A stretch of DNA of 64,000 nt from Psychrobacter cibarius (GTDB lineage: Bacteria; Pseudomonadota; Gammaproteobacteria; Pseudomonadales; Moraxellaceae), in assembly GCA_030686115.1 (NCBI GenBank), contig CP131612.1:806001-870000 (forward strand). Reading direction: 5' to 3'. Positions 1-9,962 of the stretch are shown here, piece by piece. The notes under the pieces are model-generated. The model was given only the letters and a program-made list of their open reading frames with translations, was not told where the DNA came from and ran no database searches. Each line of letters opens with the position of its first letter. The stretch's first letter is position 1. The position numbers were made by a program, and so were the translations under genes.

Positions 1-1273
1 GCCAATGCAGCAATCGCAAGGCCGCGTACATGGCATCATCATAGATAATAAAGCGGCTATCGTTAAATATGAAATGCCCTGACAATTCACCCGCAAAGAC
101 AATTTGACCAGCAGACTGCTGCATCTGTCGGCGCATAAAGCTGCTGCCCGTTTTACTGAGCACAGGTGTTGCGCCAAGCTCAGACAAGAGATTCGGTAGA
201 TGATGGGAGCATTTAATATCAAAAAGGATTTGAAAAGGCAGTTGTAAATGGACTGGGCCTTTAGAACACAGCGTTTCAGGGTGTTCGGTCAGCGCCACTT
301 GCGCTAATAAATATAGCAAGTGATCGGGCGTGACAACTTTACCGCTATTATCGACGATCATTAAGCGATCGCCATCGCCATCAAAAGCGATACCTATATC
401 TGCTTGATGTTGACGCACACTTCGCTGTAATTGTTTAAGACGGTGTGGTTCAGTGGGATCAGGATTGCCAGAGGGAAAACTGCCATCTGCGAGGTCATTA
501 ATCATGATGACCTGCTGGCAAAAATGCTCAAATAAACGCTGGGCGATATTACTGGTCGCCCCATGCATGCAGTCTATGACCACCACCACATCAAGGGTGC
601 CAAATGGTTGTTGGTTATCTTTGAGAAGTGGTTTATTACAGGGATGGATTTGCTTAAAGACTTGAGCGATAGCCTCAATATAAGTCGTCGCGACTTGTGC
701 ATCAGATAAATTGAAAGGTTGATTACAAATAGATTTAGCAGTTGTATTTGTCAGCGTATTTTGAGCATCAATCTGTGCTTGAGCGTGATTGAGGTGGCAA
801 GCATAGGTAGACCGTGTTTTTTGCCAAAGCAACTGAATCTCTGCATGGCTCGGAGATTGATGGTTGACCAACCATTTAATACCTAAAATGTCTTTAGCAG
901 AATGACTGGCGGTGACGATAATGCCATGACCAGAATATTGCTCTGCCCAAAAAACCATCATGGGGGTAGTAATTAACCCCAGCTGGATAACTTGTAAGCC
1001 ATATTCAGTCAGTATATTAGCCAATCTCTGAGCGATAATATTACTACCGAGACGCACATCATAACCAAGCACAATGACGGTTCTTTTAAGGTCGATACTT
1101 GGTTTTGGTAGGCAGACCTTGACAGGAGCTGCGGTTGAGTTGCAATCTGCGGCACTATAAAGCTGAGCAAATGCCTTGCCCAATGCTTGAATAAAGTCAG
1201 TGGTAAAATGCTGGCGTGAACCACGAATATCATAAGCACGAAATAAGCATTGCTGCGCAGCAAAAGACGGCAT
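1..1273 (-). CDS. algC: Phosphomannomutase/phosphoglucomutase (AlgC type), C-terminus cut by window edge
   Basis: Interconverts hexose 1- and 6-phosphates, feeding nucleotide-sugar synthesis for LPS, capsule and exopolysaccharide in the cytoplasm. I translated it by hand: 424 codons are visible, starting at the ATG at 1273 with an AAGGAG ribosome site about 8 bases upstream. The N-terminal FRAYDIRG is typical of the family. The phosphoserine loop reads TASHSA (Ser about residue 123), where the family normally has TASHNP. The metal loop FDGDGDR lies near residue 300 and the sugar-binding GELSGH near residue 395. The C-terminal phosphate-binding domain lies outside the window. The gene sits 90 bases downstream of dut on the same strand, the order I know from Pseudomonas and Acinetobacter. 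The family call is firm; the choice between mannose and glucose substrate is not settled by sequence. Confidence 0.9.
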   Translation of the reverse strand, partial: MPSFAAQQCLFRAYDIRGSRQHFTTDFIQALGKAFAQLYSAADCNSTAAPVKVCLPKPSIDLKRTVIVLGYDVRLGSNIIAQRLANILTEYGLQVIQLGLITTPMMVFWAEQYSGHGIIVTASHSAKDILGIKWLVNHQSPSHAEIQLLWQKTRSTYACHLNHAQAQIDAQNTLTNTTAKSICNQPFNLSDAQVATTYIEAIAQVFKQIHPCNKPLLKDNQQPFGTLDVVVVIDCMHGATSNIAQRLFEHFCQQVIMINDLADGSFPSGNPDPTEPHRLKQLQRSVRQHQADIGIAFDGDGDRLMIVDNSGKVVTPDHLLYLLAQVALTEHPETLCSKGPVHLQLPFQILFDIKCSHHLPNLLSELGATPVLSKTGSSFMRRQMQQSAGQIVFAGELSGHFIFNDSRFIIYDDAMYAALRLLHW

Positions 1274-1363
1274 CGCTTACTCTCCTTATGGCGTGATTCA
1301 CGTGATGATGATTTTGTGATGACTAAAAGATAATTAACATGGCAAATCAGTAATGACGACTGA

Positions 1364-1828
1364 TTATTGGCGGCCTGAATGTCCAAAGCCGCCTGCACCG
1401 CGTGCACTGGTATCACTAAATTCTGATACCACTTCAAACTCAGGGCGGGCAACGGGTACGACGACATATTGTGCCATACGTTCCGCAGGATTCAACACAA
1501 AGTCTTCATTACTACGATTCCAAATACTGACCATCAGCTCACCTTGATAGTCGGCATCAATCAAGCCAACCAAATTACCCAAGACGATACCGTGCTTATG
1601 ACCAAGACCTGAGCGCGGTAAAATCATCCCTGCAAAGTTAGGGTCTTGGATATAAACCGCCAAACCAGTACCAATTAAATGTGTGGCACCTGCTTTAATC
1701 GTCAATGGCTCATCAATACAAGCGCGCAAGTCGATACCAGCGCTGCCATCAGTGGCGCGTGTCGGTAACGAGAACGCTTTATCTTCAGTAATTTTAGGGT
1801 TTAATACTTTAACTTGTACAGCTTGCAT
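1364..1828 (-). CDS. dut: Deoxyuridine 5'-triphosphate nucleotidohydrolase
   Basis: Hydrolyses dUTP to dUMP and pyrophosphate, keeping uracil out of DNA and supplying dUMP for thymidylate synthesis. All five trimeric dUTPase motifs are present in order: GSAGIDLRA near residue 29, [10 protein letters not shown] near 71, [11 protein letters not shown] near 88, [10 protein letters not shown] near 117 and the glycine-rich GAGGFGHSG at the C-terminus. The 154 residues match the usual bacterial length of about 150. The ribosome site before the ATG is weak. It lies between mgtE (62 bases upstream) and the phosphohexomutase gene on the same strand. Confidence 0.97.
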   Translation of the reverse strand: MQAVQVKVLNPKITEDKAFSLPTRATDGSAGIDLRACIDEPLTIKAGATHLIGTGLAVYIQDPNFAGMILPRSGLGHKHGIVLGNLVGLIDADYQGELMVSIWNRSNEDFVLNPAERMAQYVVVPVARPEFEVVSEFSDTSARGAGGFGHSGRQ

Positions 1829-1890
1829 AACGCACTCACTTAACGGTTGGATAGTTTCTAAATAATATAGTTTTAACGTTGGCTATGTGA

Positions 1891-3294
1891 TTATAGTATC
1901 AACACACTTGCCAAACCTAAGAATGACATAAAGCCGACGATATCTGTCACGGTGGTTAAAATAACCGAGGCGGATAGGGCAGGGTCAATATTCATACGTT
2001 TTAGGAGCAGTGGAATACTAATGCCCGAAACGTTAGCAGCAGTCATATTAATCGCAATGGCAAAACCAATGACGGCACTGATTTTAATATCATGAAACCA
2101 TAGTTGGGCAATAATCGCCATGATTATCGCCCATATGATACCGTTTATCGCGCCAACCCACAGCTCTTTATTTAATAACCACAAACGGTTGGAACCACCG
2201 ATTTGACCCATCGCCATACCACGAATAACCACTGTGAGAGTTTGTGACCCAGCAATACCGCCCATACTCGCGACCACAGGCATGAGTATCGCCAGCGCCA
2301 CCACTTTTGCCAGTACCGCCTCGAACTGACCAATCACAGCCGCAGCCAATAAGGCGGTACACAGGTTAATACCTAGCCAAATACTGCGGCTTTTAGCACT
2401 GGTTAAAATAGGCGCAAACAGCTCTTCATCTTGGCTGACACCCGCGAGGTTTTTCATGGTGCTATCGACATCATCTTGGATAATTTCCATGATGTCCTCG
2501 CCATTTAACTGACCGACCAACTCACCATGGCTATTAATAACGGGGGCAAAACGAATGTCCTCTGAGCGGAAAATCGCTGCGGCATCTTGGATGTCTAAGC
2601 GATCGTTAATAGTGATGGCGTTATCAATCAATTCTGAGACTAAGGTAGTTTGATCATGTTTAATCAAATCGACCAGACTGAGCAGCCCGAGTAATTGTTG
2701 GCTTTGATCGACGACCAGCAGCTCTTGGCTTTCATCATCGAGCAAGTCGTCATTTTCTCGTAGCCAGTTCTGTACTTCTGCAAGGGTGATATCATCCCTG
2801 ATCTGAATGAGGTCAGGATCCATATAACGACCGACTTCCCAGTCAGCATAGGTGTCAAGCTTGTTGACCTGCACTCGGATGTCTTCATCCAAGGTTGCCA
2901 TGACCGAGGTACGCACACTTTCGGTGACAGTATCTAAAATCTCAGAGATGTCTTGCGCATCAAGGTCTTGAGTAAATAAGGAAATATCTTTCGATGAGAC
3001 GTTTTCTAACAGCGGCTGGCGTGTATCAAACTCTAACTCGGCAAGCACTTCGCCTTTGATATTTTCTGGTACTTGTGCCCAAATCAACAAGCGATTTTGG
3101 CTAGGGAACGATTCTAATAGGCTCGCAATCTCATATTTGGACTGCTTTTCTAAAAACTCAGTAATCGCCTCGTATGCCTTGTCAGCAACCAAACTTTGCA
3201 AGTATAGAAGCTTATATTCGCCGCTATACTCTGCTGGATTGTAATCTCCCTGTAGCGTAGATGGTCGTTCCTGATCAGGCATAGGGGTAGGCAT
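1891..3294 (-). CDS. mgtE: MgtE family magnesium transporter
   Basis: Inner-membrane Mg2+ channel/transporter gated by cytoplasmic magnesium. An N-terminal MgtE superhelical domain (about residues 15-140) is followed by two CBS domains (about 145-270), then a connecting helix and five hydrophobic segments (about 300-467) containing the conserved PVVASMGGIAGSQT stretch of the pore family. The frame also opens at a TTG 39 bases further upstream, but that TTG has no ribosome site and the extra residues are unlike the family, so I prefer the ATG at 3294 (467 residues). It lies in the same direction as rep and dut. No Mg2+ riboswitch is evident in the 112 bases upstream. Confidence 0.93.
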   Translation of the reverse strand: MPTPMPDQERPSTLQGDYNPAEYSGEYKLLYLQSLVADKAYEAITEFLEKQSKYEIASLLESFPSQNRLLIWAQVPENIKGEVLAELEFDTRQPLLENVSSKDISLFTQDLDAQDISEILDTVTESVRTSVMATLDEDIRVQVNKLDTYADWEVGRYMDPDLIQIRDDITLAEVQNWLRENDDLLDDESQELLVVDQSQQLLGLLSLVDLIKHDQTTLVSELIDNAITINDRLDIQDAAAIFRSEDIRFAPVINSHGELVGQLNGEDIMEIIQDDVDSTMKNLAGVSQDEELFAPILTSAKSRSIWLGINLCTALLAAAVIGQFEAVLAKVVALAILMPVVASMGGIAGSQTLTVVIRGMAMGQIGGSNRLWLLNKELWVGAINGIIWAIIMAIIAQLWFHDIKISAVIGFAIAINMTAANVSGISIPLLLKRMNIDPALSASVILTTVTDIVGFMSFLGLASVLIL

Positions 3295-3406
3295 AAAGGT
3301 TCCAAAGTTTTTAGAAAGTATAAATAATAACAAACACTAAAATGTCGAATAAGTGCTAATTTCTCATGTCGCTAACTGATGATGCTCTCAAGTGTTGAGC
3401 CTAACG

Positions 3407-5440
3407 CTAACGATTACCCAATAAAGCGCGAATATTAGCCAAGTATTCATCAGCAACGGCTTCAGGGTCTTTAGTCGCTTTTTTCTTTTTCGCCTTGGCT
3501 GGCCAGTCGATATGCTCTTCTGGTAACTCATCTAAAAATCTTGACTCAGAAGTGACACGCATCTGTCCGCCTGCACGGCGCTGAGTCGCTAGCGTCAATG
3601 TCAGTTCTCGACGGGCACGAGTAATGCCCACATACATCAAGCGCCGTTCTTCTTCGACCGTCTCGCTTAGGATGGAATTGCGGTGCGGTAGCATTTCTTC
3701 CTCAAGCCCCATGATATACACAAAATCAAACTCCAAGCCTTTTGCCGCATGCAAGGTCATCAAGTTAACCTTGTTGGTATTTTCTTCTTCTTGCTGTTGC
3801 TCGAGCATATCCAGCAACACCAGCTTACGAATGATGGTATCAATGGTGCGATCTTCGTCTTCTTCGGCCCGATTAATCAGTGATTGAATACTAGTGTAGA
3901 GCATATCAATATTATCGATACGGTTTTTTTCTTGTTGCGGGGTTTTGGCGTCGCTACGCACAAAGTCGATATAACCCGTTTCATCAATCATTTGGCGGAC
4001 GATAGGCACAGGATCAGGATGCTTATCCAGCTCACGCGTATAATGTTCAATAAACTCACCAAACTCCTTTATCGTACCATAAGCCTTCGACGGTAAAACA
4101 TGCGCGAGCCCTGCGTGGGTACAAGAAGCGAGTAGCGAGATGCTATACTCTTGTGAAAATAAGCCTAACTTCTCTAGCGTTGCTGGTCCCATACCACGCT
4201 TAGGCGTATTAATAATGCGCAAAAATGCACTGTCATCTTCGGGGTTCAGAATCAAACGTAGATAGCCCATGATGTCTTTGATTTCACTACGCGCAAAGAA
4301 CGACTGACCACCCGACAACTTATAAGGCACTTGCAATTGACGCAACTGCGCCTCTAGCATGCGCGCCTGAAAGTTACTGCGATAAAGAACGGCGTACTGC
4401 TCCCATTCATTACCGAAACGCAGTTTATGAGTGACAATCTCTTTTGCCACACGCTCAGACTCATCATCATCATTACGACAGTTAATAATGCGAATTTTTT
4501 CGCCTTGACCTTTATCTGACCAGAGTTTCTTTTCAAATAAATGCTCGTTATTGGTAATAACGGCATTGGCAGAGGTCAAAATACGCGTGGTCGAGCGATA
4601 GTTTTGCTCAAGCATGACGATTTTGAGTTTTGGGAAATCTTCTTTGAGTAGCGCCATGTTTTCAGGTTTTGCTCCGCGCCACGCATAGATAGATTGATCA
4701 TCATCGCCCACGACGGTAAAACGCCCTTGCGGTCCGACTAAGTATTTAATCATCTCATACTGGGCGGTGTTGGTATCTTGATATTCATCGACGAGCAAGT
4801 AACGAATACGGTTTTGCCATTTATCGCGCAGCTCTCTGTTTTCACGTAATATCTTGGTCGGCAGGACAATCAAATCATCAAAATCAACAGCGTTATAAGC
4901 ACGCAGGTTACGCTCATATAAGGCATAGAGGGTCGCAAAAATCATGTCTTCTGGATCGTCCAAGGTTTCCATCGCCTTATCCGGCTCAATTAGGTCGTTT
5001 TTCCAGTCAGAAATCATTTTAATGGCTTTGCCGACCAATTCGCGACTTTCAGCGCCGCTTAAATTGTCACGCATCATCAGCTCCATCAGCAAACGCTTAC
5101 TGTCGTCGCTGTCCATGATGGAGAAGTTACCCTTGAGCGGTGTATGAATCAGCTCATAACGCAAAAACTGTAGCCCAAATTGGTGAAAGGTAGACACCGT
5201 CAGCCCGCGAGTTTTTTCACTCGGCAGCAATTTACTGACACGGGCTTTCATCTCGCGCGCCGCTTTATTGGTAAAGGTCACCGCGGTAATGCGCTCGGCT
5301 GGCATGTTGCATTCTTCGATTAGATACGCAATCTTGCGGGTAATCACCGATGTCTTACCGGAGCCGGCACCTGCTAGCACAAGCAATGGACCGGATACGT
5401 AAAGCATCGCTTCTTGTTGTTTGGGATTAAGTTGACTCAT
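3407..5440 (-). CDS. rep: ATP-dependent DNA helicase Rep (UvrD/PcrA superfamily 1)
   Basis: 3'-5' single-strand DNA translocase and helicase that helps replication forks pass protein obstacles. It shows the superfamily 1 motifs: the Q motif LNPKQQEA at the N-terminus, Walker A GAGSGKT near residue 25, LLVDEYQDTN (motif II) near 215, VGDDDQSIYAWRGA (III) near 245, QNYRST (IV), LMTLHAAKGLEFDFVYI (V) near 550 and VGITRARREL (VI). The length of 677 residues matches Rep. The frame extends to a TTG at 5476, but the ATG at 5440 has an AGGT ribosome site 7 bases upstream and gives the family N-terminus. A lysine-rich tail precedes the C-terminal end. UvrD is the alternative, but the N-terminus and length favour Rep. 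Confidence 0.93.
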   Translation of the reverse strand: MSQLNPKQQEAMLYVSGPLLVLAGAGSGKTSVITRKIAYLIEECNMPAERITAVTFTNKAAREMKARVSKLLPSEKTRGLTVSTFHQFGLQFLRYELIHTPLKGNFSIMDSDDSKRLLMELMMRDNLSGAESRELVGKAIKMISDWKNDLIEPDKAMETLDDPEDMIFATLYALYERNLRAYNAVDFDDLIVLPTKILRENRELRDKWQNRIRYLLVDEYQDTNTAQYEMIKYLVGPQGRFTVVGDDDQSIYAWRGAKPENMALLKEDFPKLKIVMLEQNYRSTTRILTSANAVITNNEHLFEKKLWSDKGQGEKIRIINCRNDDDESERVAKEIVTHKLRFGNEWEQYAVLYRSNFQARMLEAQLRQLQVPYKLSGGQSFFARSEIKDIMGYLRLILNPEDDSAFLRIINTPKRGMGPATLEKLGLFSQEYSISLLASCTHAGLAHVLPSKAYGTIKEFGEFIEHYTRELDKHPDPVPIVRQMIDETGYIDFVRSDAKTPQQEKNRIDNIDMLYTSIQSLINRAEEDEDRTIDTIIRKLVLLDMLEQQQEEENTNKVNLMTLHAAKGLEFDFVYIMGLEEEMLPHRNSILSETVEEERRLMYVGITRARRELTLTLATQRRAGGQMRVTSESRFLDELPEEHIDWPAKAKKKKATKDPEAVADEYLANIRALLGNR

Positions 5441-5986
5441 AAGGTGACCTGTAAGACAAAAGCAAAAAGAAAGCAAAAAAGGCGAGTGTTGATATCAAGC
5501 GTTGCTCAGTGAGATAAAAACGGCACGTATGAGGCAGATCGATAGCGCAAGACGGCAACATAGCATTATAGTTTGTTGCATCATCTCAATATCAAAACAT
5601 AGCGTCGATAAGGTTAATCAACCTATCCGCTAATCACGCTCATGACCGTTAATATTTTGTGACAATTAATCAAGAGCGCCATCGTTAAAACAGCCGCTGA
5701 TACTAGCATGCAATTAGGCGGGTTATTATAAAGCAAAAACCGTCACATTGGGGAGGAGTTCAAGGATCGGCACCCAGTAAAAAAGCGTTAATTTTTCGTG
5801 ACTTATACTATATATACTAGCGTCCATTCAAAAATATGGATTTGGGCTTAATATAAGGTAACGTCTATATCATAATTCATGGCAAAAAAAACATGTTTCT
5901 TTCACCTATAAAGTGACCGTTCAATACAGTTAAAAACTAGCTTTTAGGCACTGATATGCGTATAGTACGTAAATAATTTATGCCAG

Positions 5987-6015
5987 TTGTCTCGTCATTG
6001 TTGACCACGTGTAAT
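5987..6015 (+). promoter_or_regulatory. Candidate sigma70 promoter upstream of nuoA
   Basis: TTGTCT at 5987-5992 and TGTAAT at 6010-6015 are separated by 17 bases, a fair match to sigma70 boxes. It would leave a leader of about 320 bases before nuoA. This is a pattern match only; other candidates in this AT-rich region cannot be excluded. Confidence 0.3.
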
Positions 6016-6099
6016 GAGCTATTAAATCAATTAAATAAACTATCGAATATGATATTGATTTAATACGTTGATCTTACGTTGTTAGAAGATGCGTTAGGC

Positions 6100-6143
6100 G
6101 ACCAGCCTTTCTCCGTTATACATCGGAGTATCTATAGTTGGTC
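6100..6143 (+). repeat. Nested inverted repeat in the nuo leader
   Basis: The outer arms GACCA (6100-6104) and TGGTC (6139-6143) enclose the inner arms CTCCG (6111-6115) and CGGAG (6124-6128). It could be a hairpin in the nuo leader RNA or a regulator site. No T-run follows, so it is not a terminator. Confidence 0.45.
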
Positions 6144-6341
6144 ATGTCTGACATCGTCGTCAATAAGCTTGATAATTGGTTATTACCAGCACAGTATCTA
6201 TATGAGCCATTGAGTTATTAAGACCCAATGGCAGTTACTTTGTGTTTTCGTCTGCGTTATGCCAGTCGCTATTACCACTCTATAGTTTGTGAGTATGCGC
6301 GCTGCGCTTGACACTCGATTGGGTGAGGAGCACGTATTATC

Positions 6342-6965
6342 ATGTCTGCTTTTAATTGGTCAGCCATTGCTTTTATCTTAGCCGCCATTGGGCTAGTGGT
6401 CTTTATGCTGGTTGTGCCGCGTTTGCTTGGCGGTCGCTCTCAGGGCTCACAAAAAGAAGAAGTATTTGAAGCGGGTGTTGTCGGAGCTGGCAACGCCCGT
6501 ATTCGTTTGTCTGCCAAATTCTATTTGGTGGCAATCTTCTTCGTTATCTTTGATTTAGAAGCACTATATTTGTACGCTTATGCCGTTTCAGTACGTGAAG
6601 CAGGCTGGCTGGGCTTCGCCGCTGCCGCGATATTCATTACCATCTTGATTATAGGCTTGGTATACGAGCTCAGTCTGGGTGCGATGAATTGGGCACCATC
6701 GGACAAGCGTCGCAAGCAACCACGTCTATATGCAGCTCCGGCAGGTTTTAATTTGGCCGATATTACGCAGTTTGATGGCGTCGATGAGCTGATGGTCGAT
6801 CCAACTGGCAAGATACCAGCCCAGTCTTCAGGGCAGATTAATGTCTCGAACAATATCGAGACCAACCGTCGTCACTTGCAAAATATCGATCATATTAATA
6901 CTACTGGTAATGTGACTTCCATGGATTTTGCCACATCTGCGCAACAAGACAAAGTCAAACGCTAA
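6342..6965 (+). CDS. nuoA: NADH-quinone oxidoreductase subunit A
   Basis: Membrane subunit of complex I and first gene of a complete 13-gene nuo operon. It has three hydrophobic helices (about residues 8-28, 62-84 and 90-112). The family signature EEVFEAGVVGAGNARIRLSAKFY spans about residues 39-61, followed by a helix with the conserved FVIFDLEALYLYA. At 207 residues it is longer than the E. coli subunit (about 147). The extra roughly 80 residues are a hydrophilic C-terminal tail that looks disordered. GAGGAG lies about 11 bases upstream of the ATG. Confidence 0.97.
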   Translation: MSAFNWSAIAFILAAIGLVVFMLVVPRLLGGRSQGSQKEEVFEAGVVGAGNARIRLSAKFYLVAIFFVIFDLEALYLYAYAVSVREAGWLGFAAAAIFITILIIGLVYELSLGAMNWAPSDKRRKQPRLYAAPAGFNLADITQFDGVDELMVDPTGKIPAQSSGQINVSNNIETNRRHLQNIDHINTTGNVTSMDFATSAQQDKVKR

Positions 6966-7085
6966 TCGCTTTTGACGGTCTTGTGGCACGTTACTGCAAA
7001 ATGGTCGCTTATTAATAATAGAAGTTAAGGGGATAGCGGAAGCAAGATGATTGCTGCGCTTCGCCTAATATAAAGGTTGTATGTT

Positions 7086-7754
7086 ATGAAATACACATTA
7101 ACAAAAGCCAACCCTGATGCAGATGTCTATCCTGCACAGACCAGTCAAACGGTCAATGATCCAATCGAAGACGAAGTGAATAAAAACGTCTTTATGGGTC
7201 GTCTCGAAGACCTCGTCCATTCAACAGCAAACTGGGGGCGCAAGCACTCACTTTGGCCATTTAACTTTGGCACCTCTTGCTGTTATGTCGAATATGCCAC
7301 CACCCTAACTGCCGTTCATGATTTGTCACGTTTTGGTGCCGAAGTCATTCGCGCGTCGCCCCGTCAGGCAGACGTGATGATCGTTGCTGGTACTTGTTTT
7401 GTCAAAATGGCACCGGTTATTCAGCGCCTTTATGAACAAATGCTTGAGCCAAAATGGGTTATCTCGATGGGTGCCTGTGCCAACTCTGGCGGTATGTATG
7501 ATATCTATTCGGTCGTGCAAGGTGTGGATAAAATTATCCCTGTTGATGTCTATGTGCCCGGTTGTCCGCCGCGTCCAGAAGCGTTGATCCAAGGCTTGAT
7601 GTTGCTGCAAGAGTCGATTACTAAAGAGCGTCGCCCGCTAGGTATTCATGTCAATGATCAGGGTATCTATCAGCCACAAATGACGCCTGAGCGTGACCGT
7701 AAGCAAGCAGATCGTATCGCTGTGAAAAACTTGCGTAGCCCAGACAGTATTTAA
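7086..7754 (+). CDS. nuoB: NADH-quinone oxidoreductase subunit B
   Basis: Complex I subunit carrying iron-sulfur cluster N2, the last electron carrier before ubiquinone. The cluster cysteines are visible: the adjacent pair in [11 protein letters not shown] near residue 60, one in AGTCFVKM near 125 and one in [10 protein letters not shown] near 155. The preferred start is the ATG at 7086, which has AAGG 9 bases upstream; the frame also opens at a TTG at 7077. The 222-residue length is normal. A 120-base gap separates it from nuoA and a 245-base gap containing short repeats from nuoCD. Confidence 0.97.
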   Translation: MKYTLTKANPDADVYPAQTSQTVNDPIEDEVNKNVFMGRLEDLVHSTANWGRKHSLWPFNFGTSCCYVEYATTLTAVHDLSRFGAEVIRASPRQADVMIVAGTCFVKMAPVIQRLYEQMLEPKWVISMGACANSGGMYDIYSVVQGVDKIIPVDVYVPGCPPRPEALIQGLMLLQESITKERRPLGIHVNDQGIYQPQMTPERDRKQADRIAVKNLRSPDSI

Positions 7755-7882
7755 TCAGCGAGCCTGTAGCCAAACTGCATGTGAGAACCAGCATTTAGGC
7801 ATAAATTATTTGGCTATATCATGTTTTAGCTTGGCTCAATCATACACAATCCGTAAAAGTGCTCAGTACGCATATATTCATC

Positions 7883-7982
7883 GTAGTTCGCTTATGTTTA
7901 GCGTAGTTTAGTTATGATTAACATGGTTCAGTTATGATTAACATAGCTCGGTTAGGCTCAACATAGCTCAATGATGATTAAT
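7883..7982 (+). repeat. Five degenerate 20-bp tandem repeats upstream of nuoCD
   Basis: Five consecutive 20-base units start at 7883, 7903, 7923, 7943 and 7963. They share a pattern close to RTAGYTCRGTTATGATTAAC. Units two and three share an identical 14-base run. The array ends 17 bases before the nuoCD start codon, so it lies inside the operon's transcribed region. It may affect spacing or mRNA stability, but no function is known to me. Confidence 0.75.
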
Positions 7983-7999
7983 GAAGGAATAAATCATTC

Positions 8000-9775
8000 A
8001 TGGTCACGGTAGTCGAAAACATAGATCCTAACATTAAGCCTGTTCCAGCGGTTATCACCGAGCTGGAGCAGAAGTATGCCGGTAAGTTTGTCGTGCAGCA
8101 CACTGTGGATGAGATTCCAACGGTTTGGGTGGCACGTGCTGATTTGCTGGATATTCTTCTATACCTGCGTAAATTACCCCAGCCATACGTCATGCTATTT
8201 GACTTGTCAGCGATAGATGAGCGTCTGCGTCAGCATCGCCAAGGGTTGCCTGACAGTGACTTTACAGTGTTTTATCACCTAATGTCGCTTGAGCGTAATA
8301 GTGATGTGCGTATTAAAGTCGCGCTGAGTGAAGACGATGTCAATGTACCGAGCGCTACGCAGATTTGGCCAAATGCCAACTGGTACGAGCGTGAAGTGTG
8401 GGACATGTTCGGTATTGTCTTTACCGGTCATCCGCATTTGACCCGTATTCTATTACCAAAATACTGGGAAGGTCATCCACTGCGTAAAGAGTATCATGCG
8501 CGTGCAACGGAATTTACCCCGTACTTCTTGAACACTGCCAAGCAGCAATACGAGCAAGAAAACTTGCGTTTTGTCCCAGAAGAGTGGGGCATGAAGCGTT
8601 CACGTCGTGATGAAGACTTTATGTTCTTGAACATCGGTCCTAACCATCCTTCTGCTCACGGTGCATTCCGTTTAGTACTACAGCTTGATGGTGAAGAAGT
8701 CGTCGATTGTATCCCTGATATCGGCTATCACCATCGCGGCGCAGAGAAGATGGCTGAGCGTCAAACTTGGCATTCATTTATTCCTTATACCGACCGTATC
8801 GATTACCTCGGTGGCGTGATGAATGAGCTGCCGTACATCATGTCGGTTGAAAAGCTTGCTGGAATTACGATTCCACCGCGCGCTGAAACCATTCGCGTGA
8901 TGATGAGCGAGTTTTTTCGTATTACCAATAACTTACTGTTTGTTGGTACGTTTATTCAGGATGCGGGCGGCATGACCCCGGTATTCTATATGTTTACCGA
9001 TCGCCAAAAAGCCTATGACGTCATCGAAGCCGTGACTGGCTATCGTATGCATCCTGCTTGGTTCCGTATCGGCGGTACGGCTGCTGATCTGCCACGTGGC
9101 TGGCAGCGTCTGGTTCGCGAATTCTTGGATTGGATGCCAAAACGCTTGGACGAATATGTCAAAGCGGCATTGCAAAATAGCGTGCTCAAAGGTCGTACCC
9201 AAGGTGTTGCGCAGTATAATGCTAAGCAAGCACTTGCTTGGGGCGTGACGGGCGCTGGTCTGCGAGCGACAGGCGTTGATTTTGATCTGCGTAAAGCGCG
9301 TCCATACATGGGCTATGAGAATTACGATTTTGAAGTGCCAGTGGGTTACAACGGTGACGCTTATGATCGCTGTATGGTCAAGGTCGAAGAGATGCGTCAG
9401 TCGTTACGTATCATTCGCCAGTGTATGGACAATATGCCACAAGGCCCTTATAAAGCCGATCATCCACTCGCTGTACCACCGCCAAAAGACCGTACCTTAA
9501 ACGATATTGAAACCTTGATTAATCACTTTATCTCAGTATCTTGGGGTCCTGTGATGCCAGCGGGCGAGTGTACGACAATTGTAGAAGCGACCAAAGGTTT
9601 GAACAGCTATTACATCACCTCAGATAAGGCGACGATGAGCTATCGTACCCGTATCCGTACGCCGACGTTTGCACATTTACAGCAGATGCCATCGGTGATT
9701 AATGGTTCGCTCGTTTCTGATGCCATCATGTATTTGGCATCGATTGATATCGTAATGGCCGACTGTGATCGTTAG
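8000..9775 (+). CDS. nuoCD: NADH-quinone oxidoreductase fused subunits C and D
   Basis: A natural fusion of the two peripheral-arm subunits that sit around the quinone pocket, as in E. coli and Acinetobacter. The NuoC part (about residues 1-190) contains [25 protein letters not shown] and HPLRKEY. The NuoD part (about 205-591) contains [14 protein letters not shown] with its conserved quinone-site histidine, the [15 protein letters not shown] signature, and a C-terminal DIVMADCDR ending typical of the 49-kDa family. The length (591) equals that of fused homologues. AAGGA lies 11 bases before the ATG. Confidence 0.98.
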   Translation: MVTVVENIDPNIKPVPAVITELEQKYAGKFVVQHTVDEIPTVWVARADLLDILLYLRKLPQPYVMLFDLSAIDERLRQHRQGLPDSDFTVFYHLMSLERNSDVRIKVALSEDDVNVPSATQIWPNANWYEREVWDMFGIVFTGHPHLTRILLPKYWEGHPLRKEYHARATEFTPYFLNTAKQQYEQENLRFVPEEWGMKRSRRDEDFMFLNIGPNHPSAHGAFRLVLQLDGEEVVDCIPDIGYHHRGAEKMAERQTWHSFIPYTDRIDYLGGVMNELPYIMSVEKLAGITIPPRAETIRVMMSEFFRITNNLLFVGTFIQDAGGMTPVFYMFTDRQKAYDVIEAVTGYRMHPAWFRIGGTAADLPRGWQRLVREFLDWMPKRLDEYVKAALQNSVLKGRTQGVAQYNAKQALAWGVTGAGLRATGVDFDLRKARPYMGYENYDFEVPVGYNGDAYDRCMVKVEEMRQSLRIIRQCMDNMPQGPYKADHPLAVPPPKDRTLNDIETLINHFISVSWGPVMPAGECTTIVEATKGLNSYYITSDKATMSYRTRIRTPTFAHLQQMPSVINGSLVSDAIMYLASIDIVMADCDR

Positions 9776-9962
9776 TACCGTGATCGCTAATACTTTAGTC
9801 TAATGCTTTGATCAGAAAATTATCGTTATTAAAGAAATACGTTTATCAATATATCATTGCCAAATGGCACACCAAAATGCTGATATCTTGCCATGTAGCG
9901 ACACTCATAAGACTGTCGTTATTAGCTGATAAAGCGTGATGAGTGAGGACAGATAGAAGACT

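Larger units (their letters stand above)
5441..6341. other. Long intergenic region between rep and nuoA, no gene seen
   Basis: About 900 bases between divergent genes hold no convincing reading frame on either strand. The stretch is AT-rich and must contain the rep promoter (minus strand) and the main nuo promoter (plus strand). Visible structure includes a nested inverted repeat at 6100-6143, a direct repeat TACGTTG at 6064-6070 and 6075-6081 (11 bases apart, one helical turn), and two TATACT hexamers at 5804-5809 and 5813-5818 without good -35 partners. GAGGAG at 6325-6330 is the likely ribosome site of nuoA. A small RNA or long regulated leader is possible but unproven. Confidence 0.6.

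Noticed and set aside
1009..1467. Open frame of 152 codons on the minus strand
   Set aside because: It runs across the 5' end of the phosphohexomutase gene and the 3' end of dut in another frame and resembles no protein; a shadow frame.
6308..6340. TTGACA at 6308-6313 as a -35 box directly before nuoA
   Set aside because: The nearest -10-like hexamer, TATTAT at 6335, is 21 bases away and would put the start codon upstream of the transcription start.
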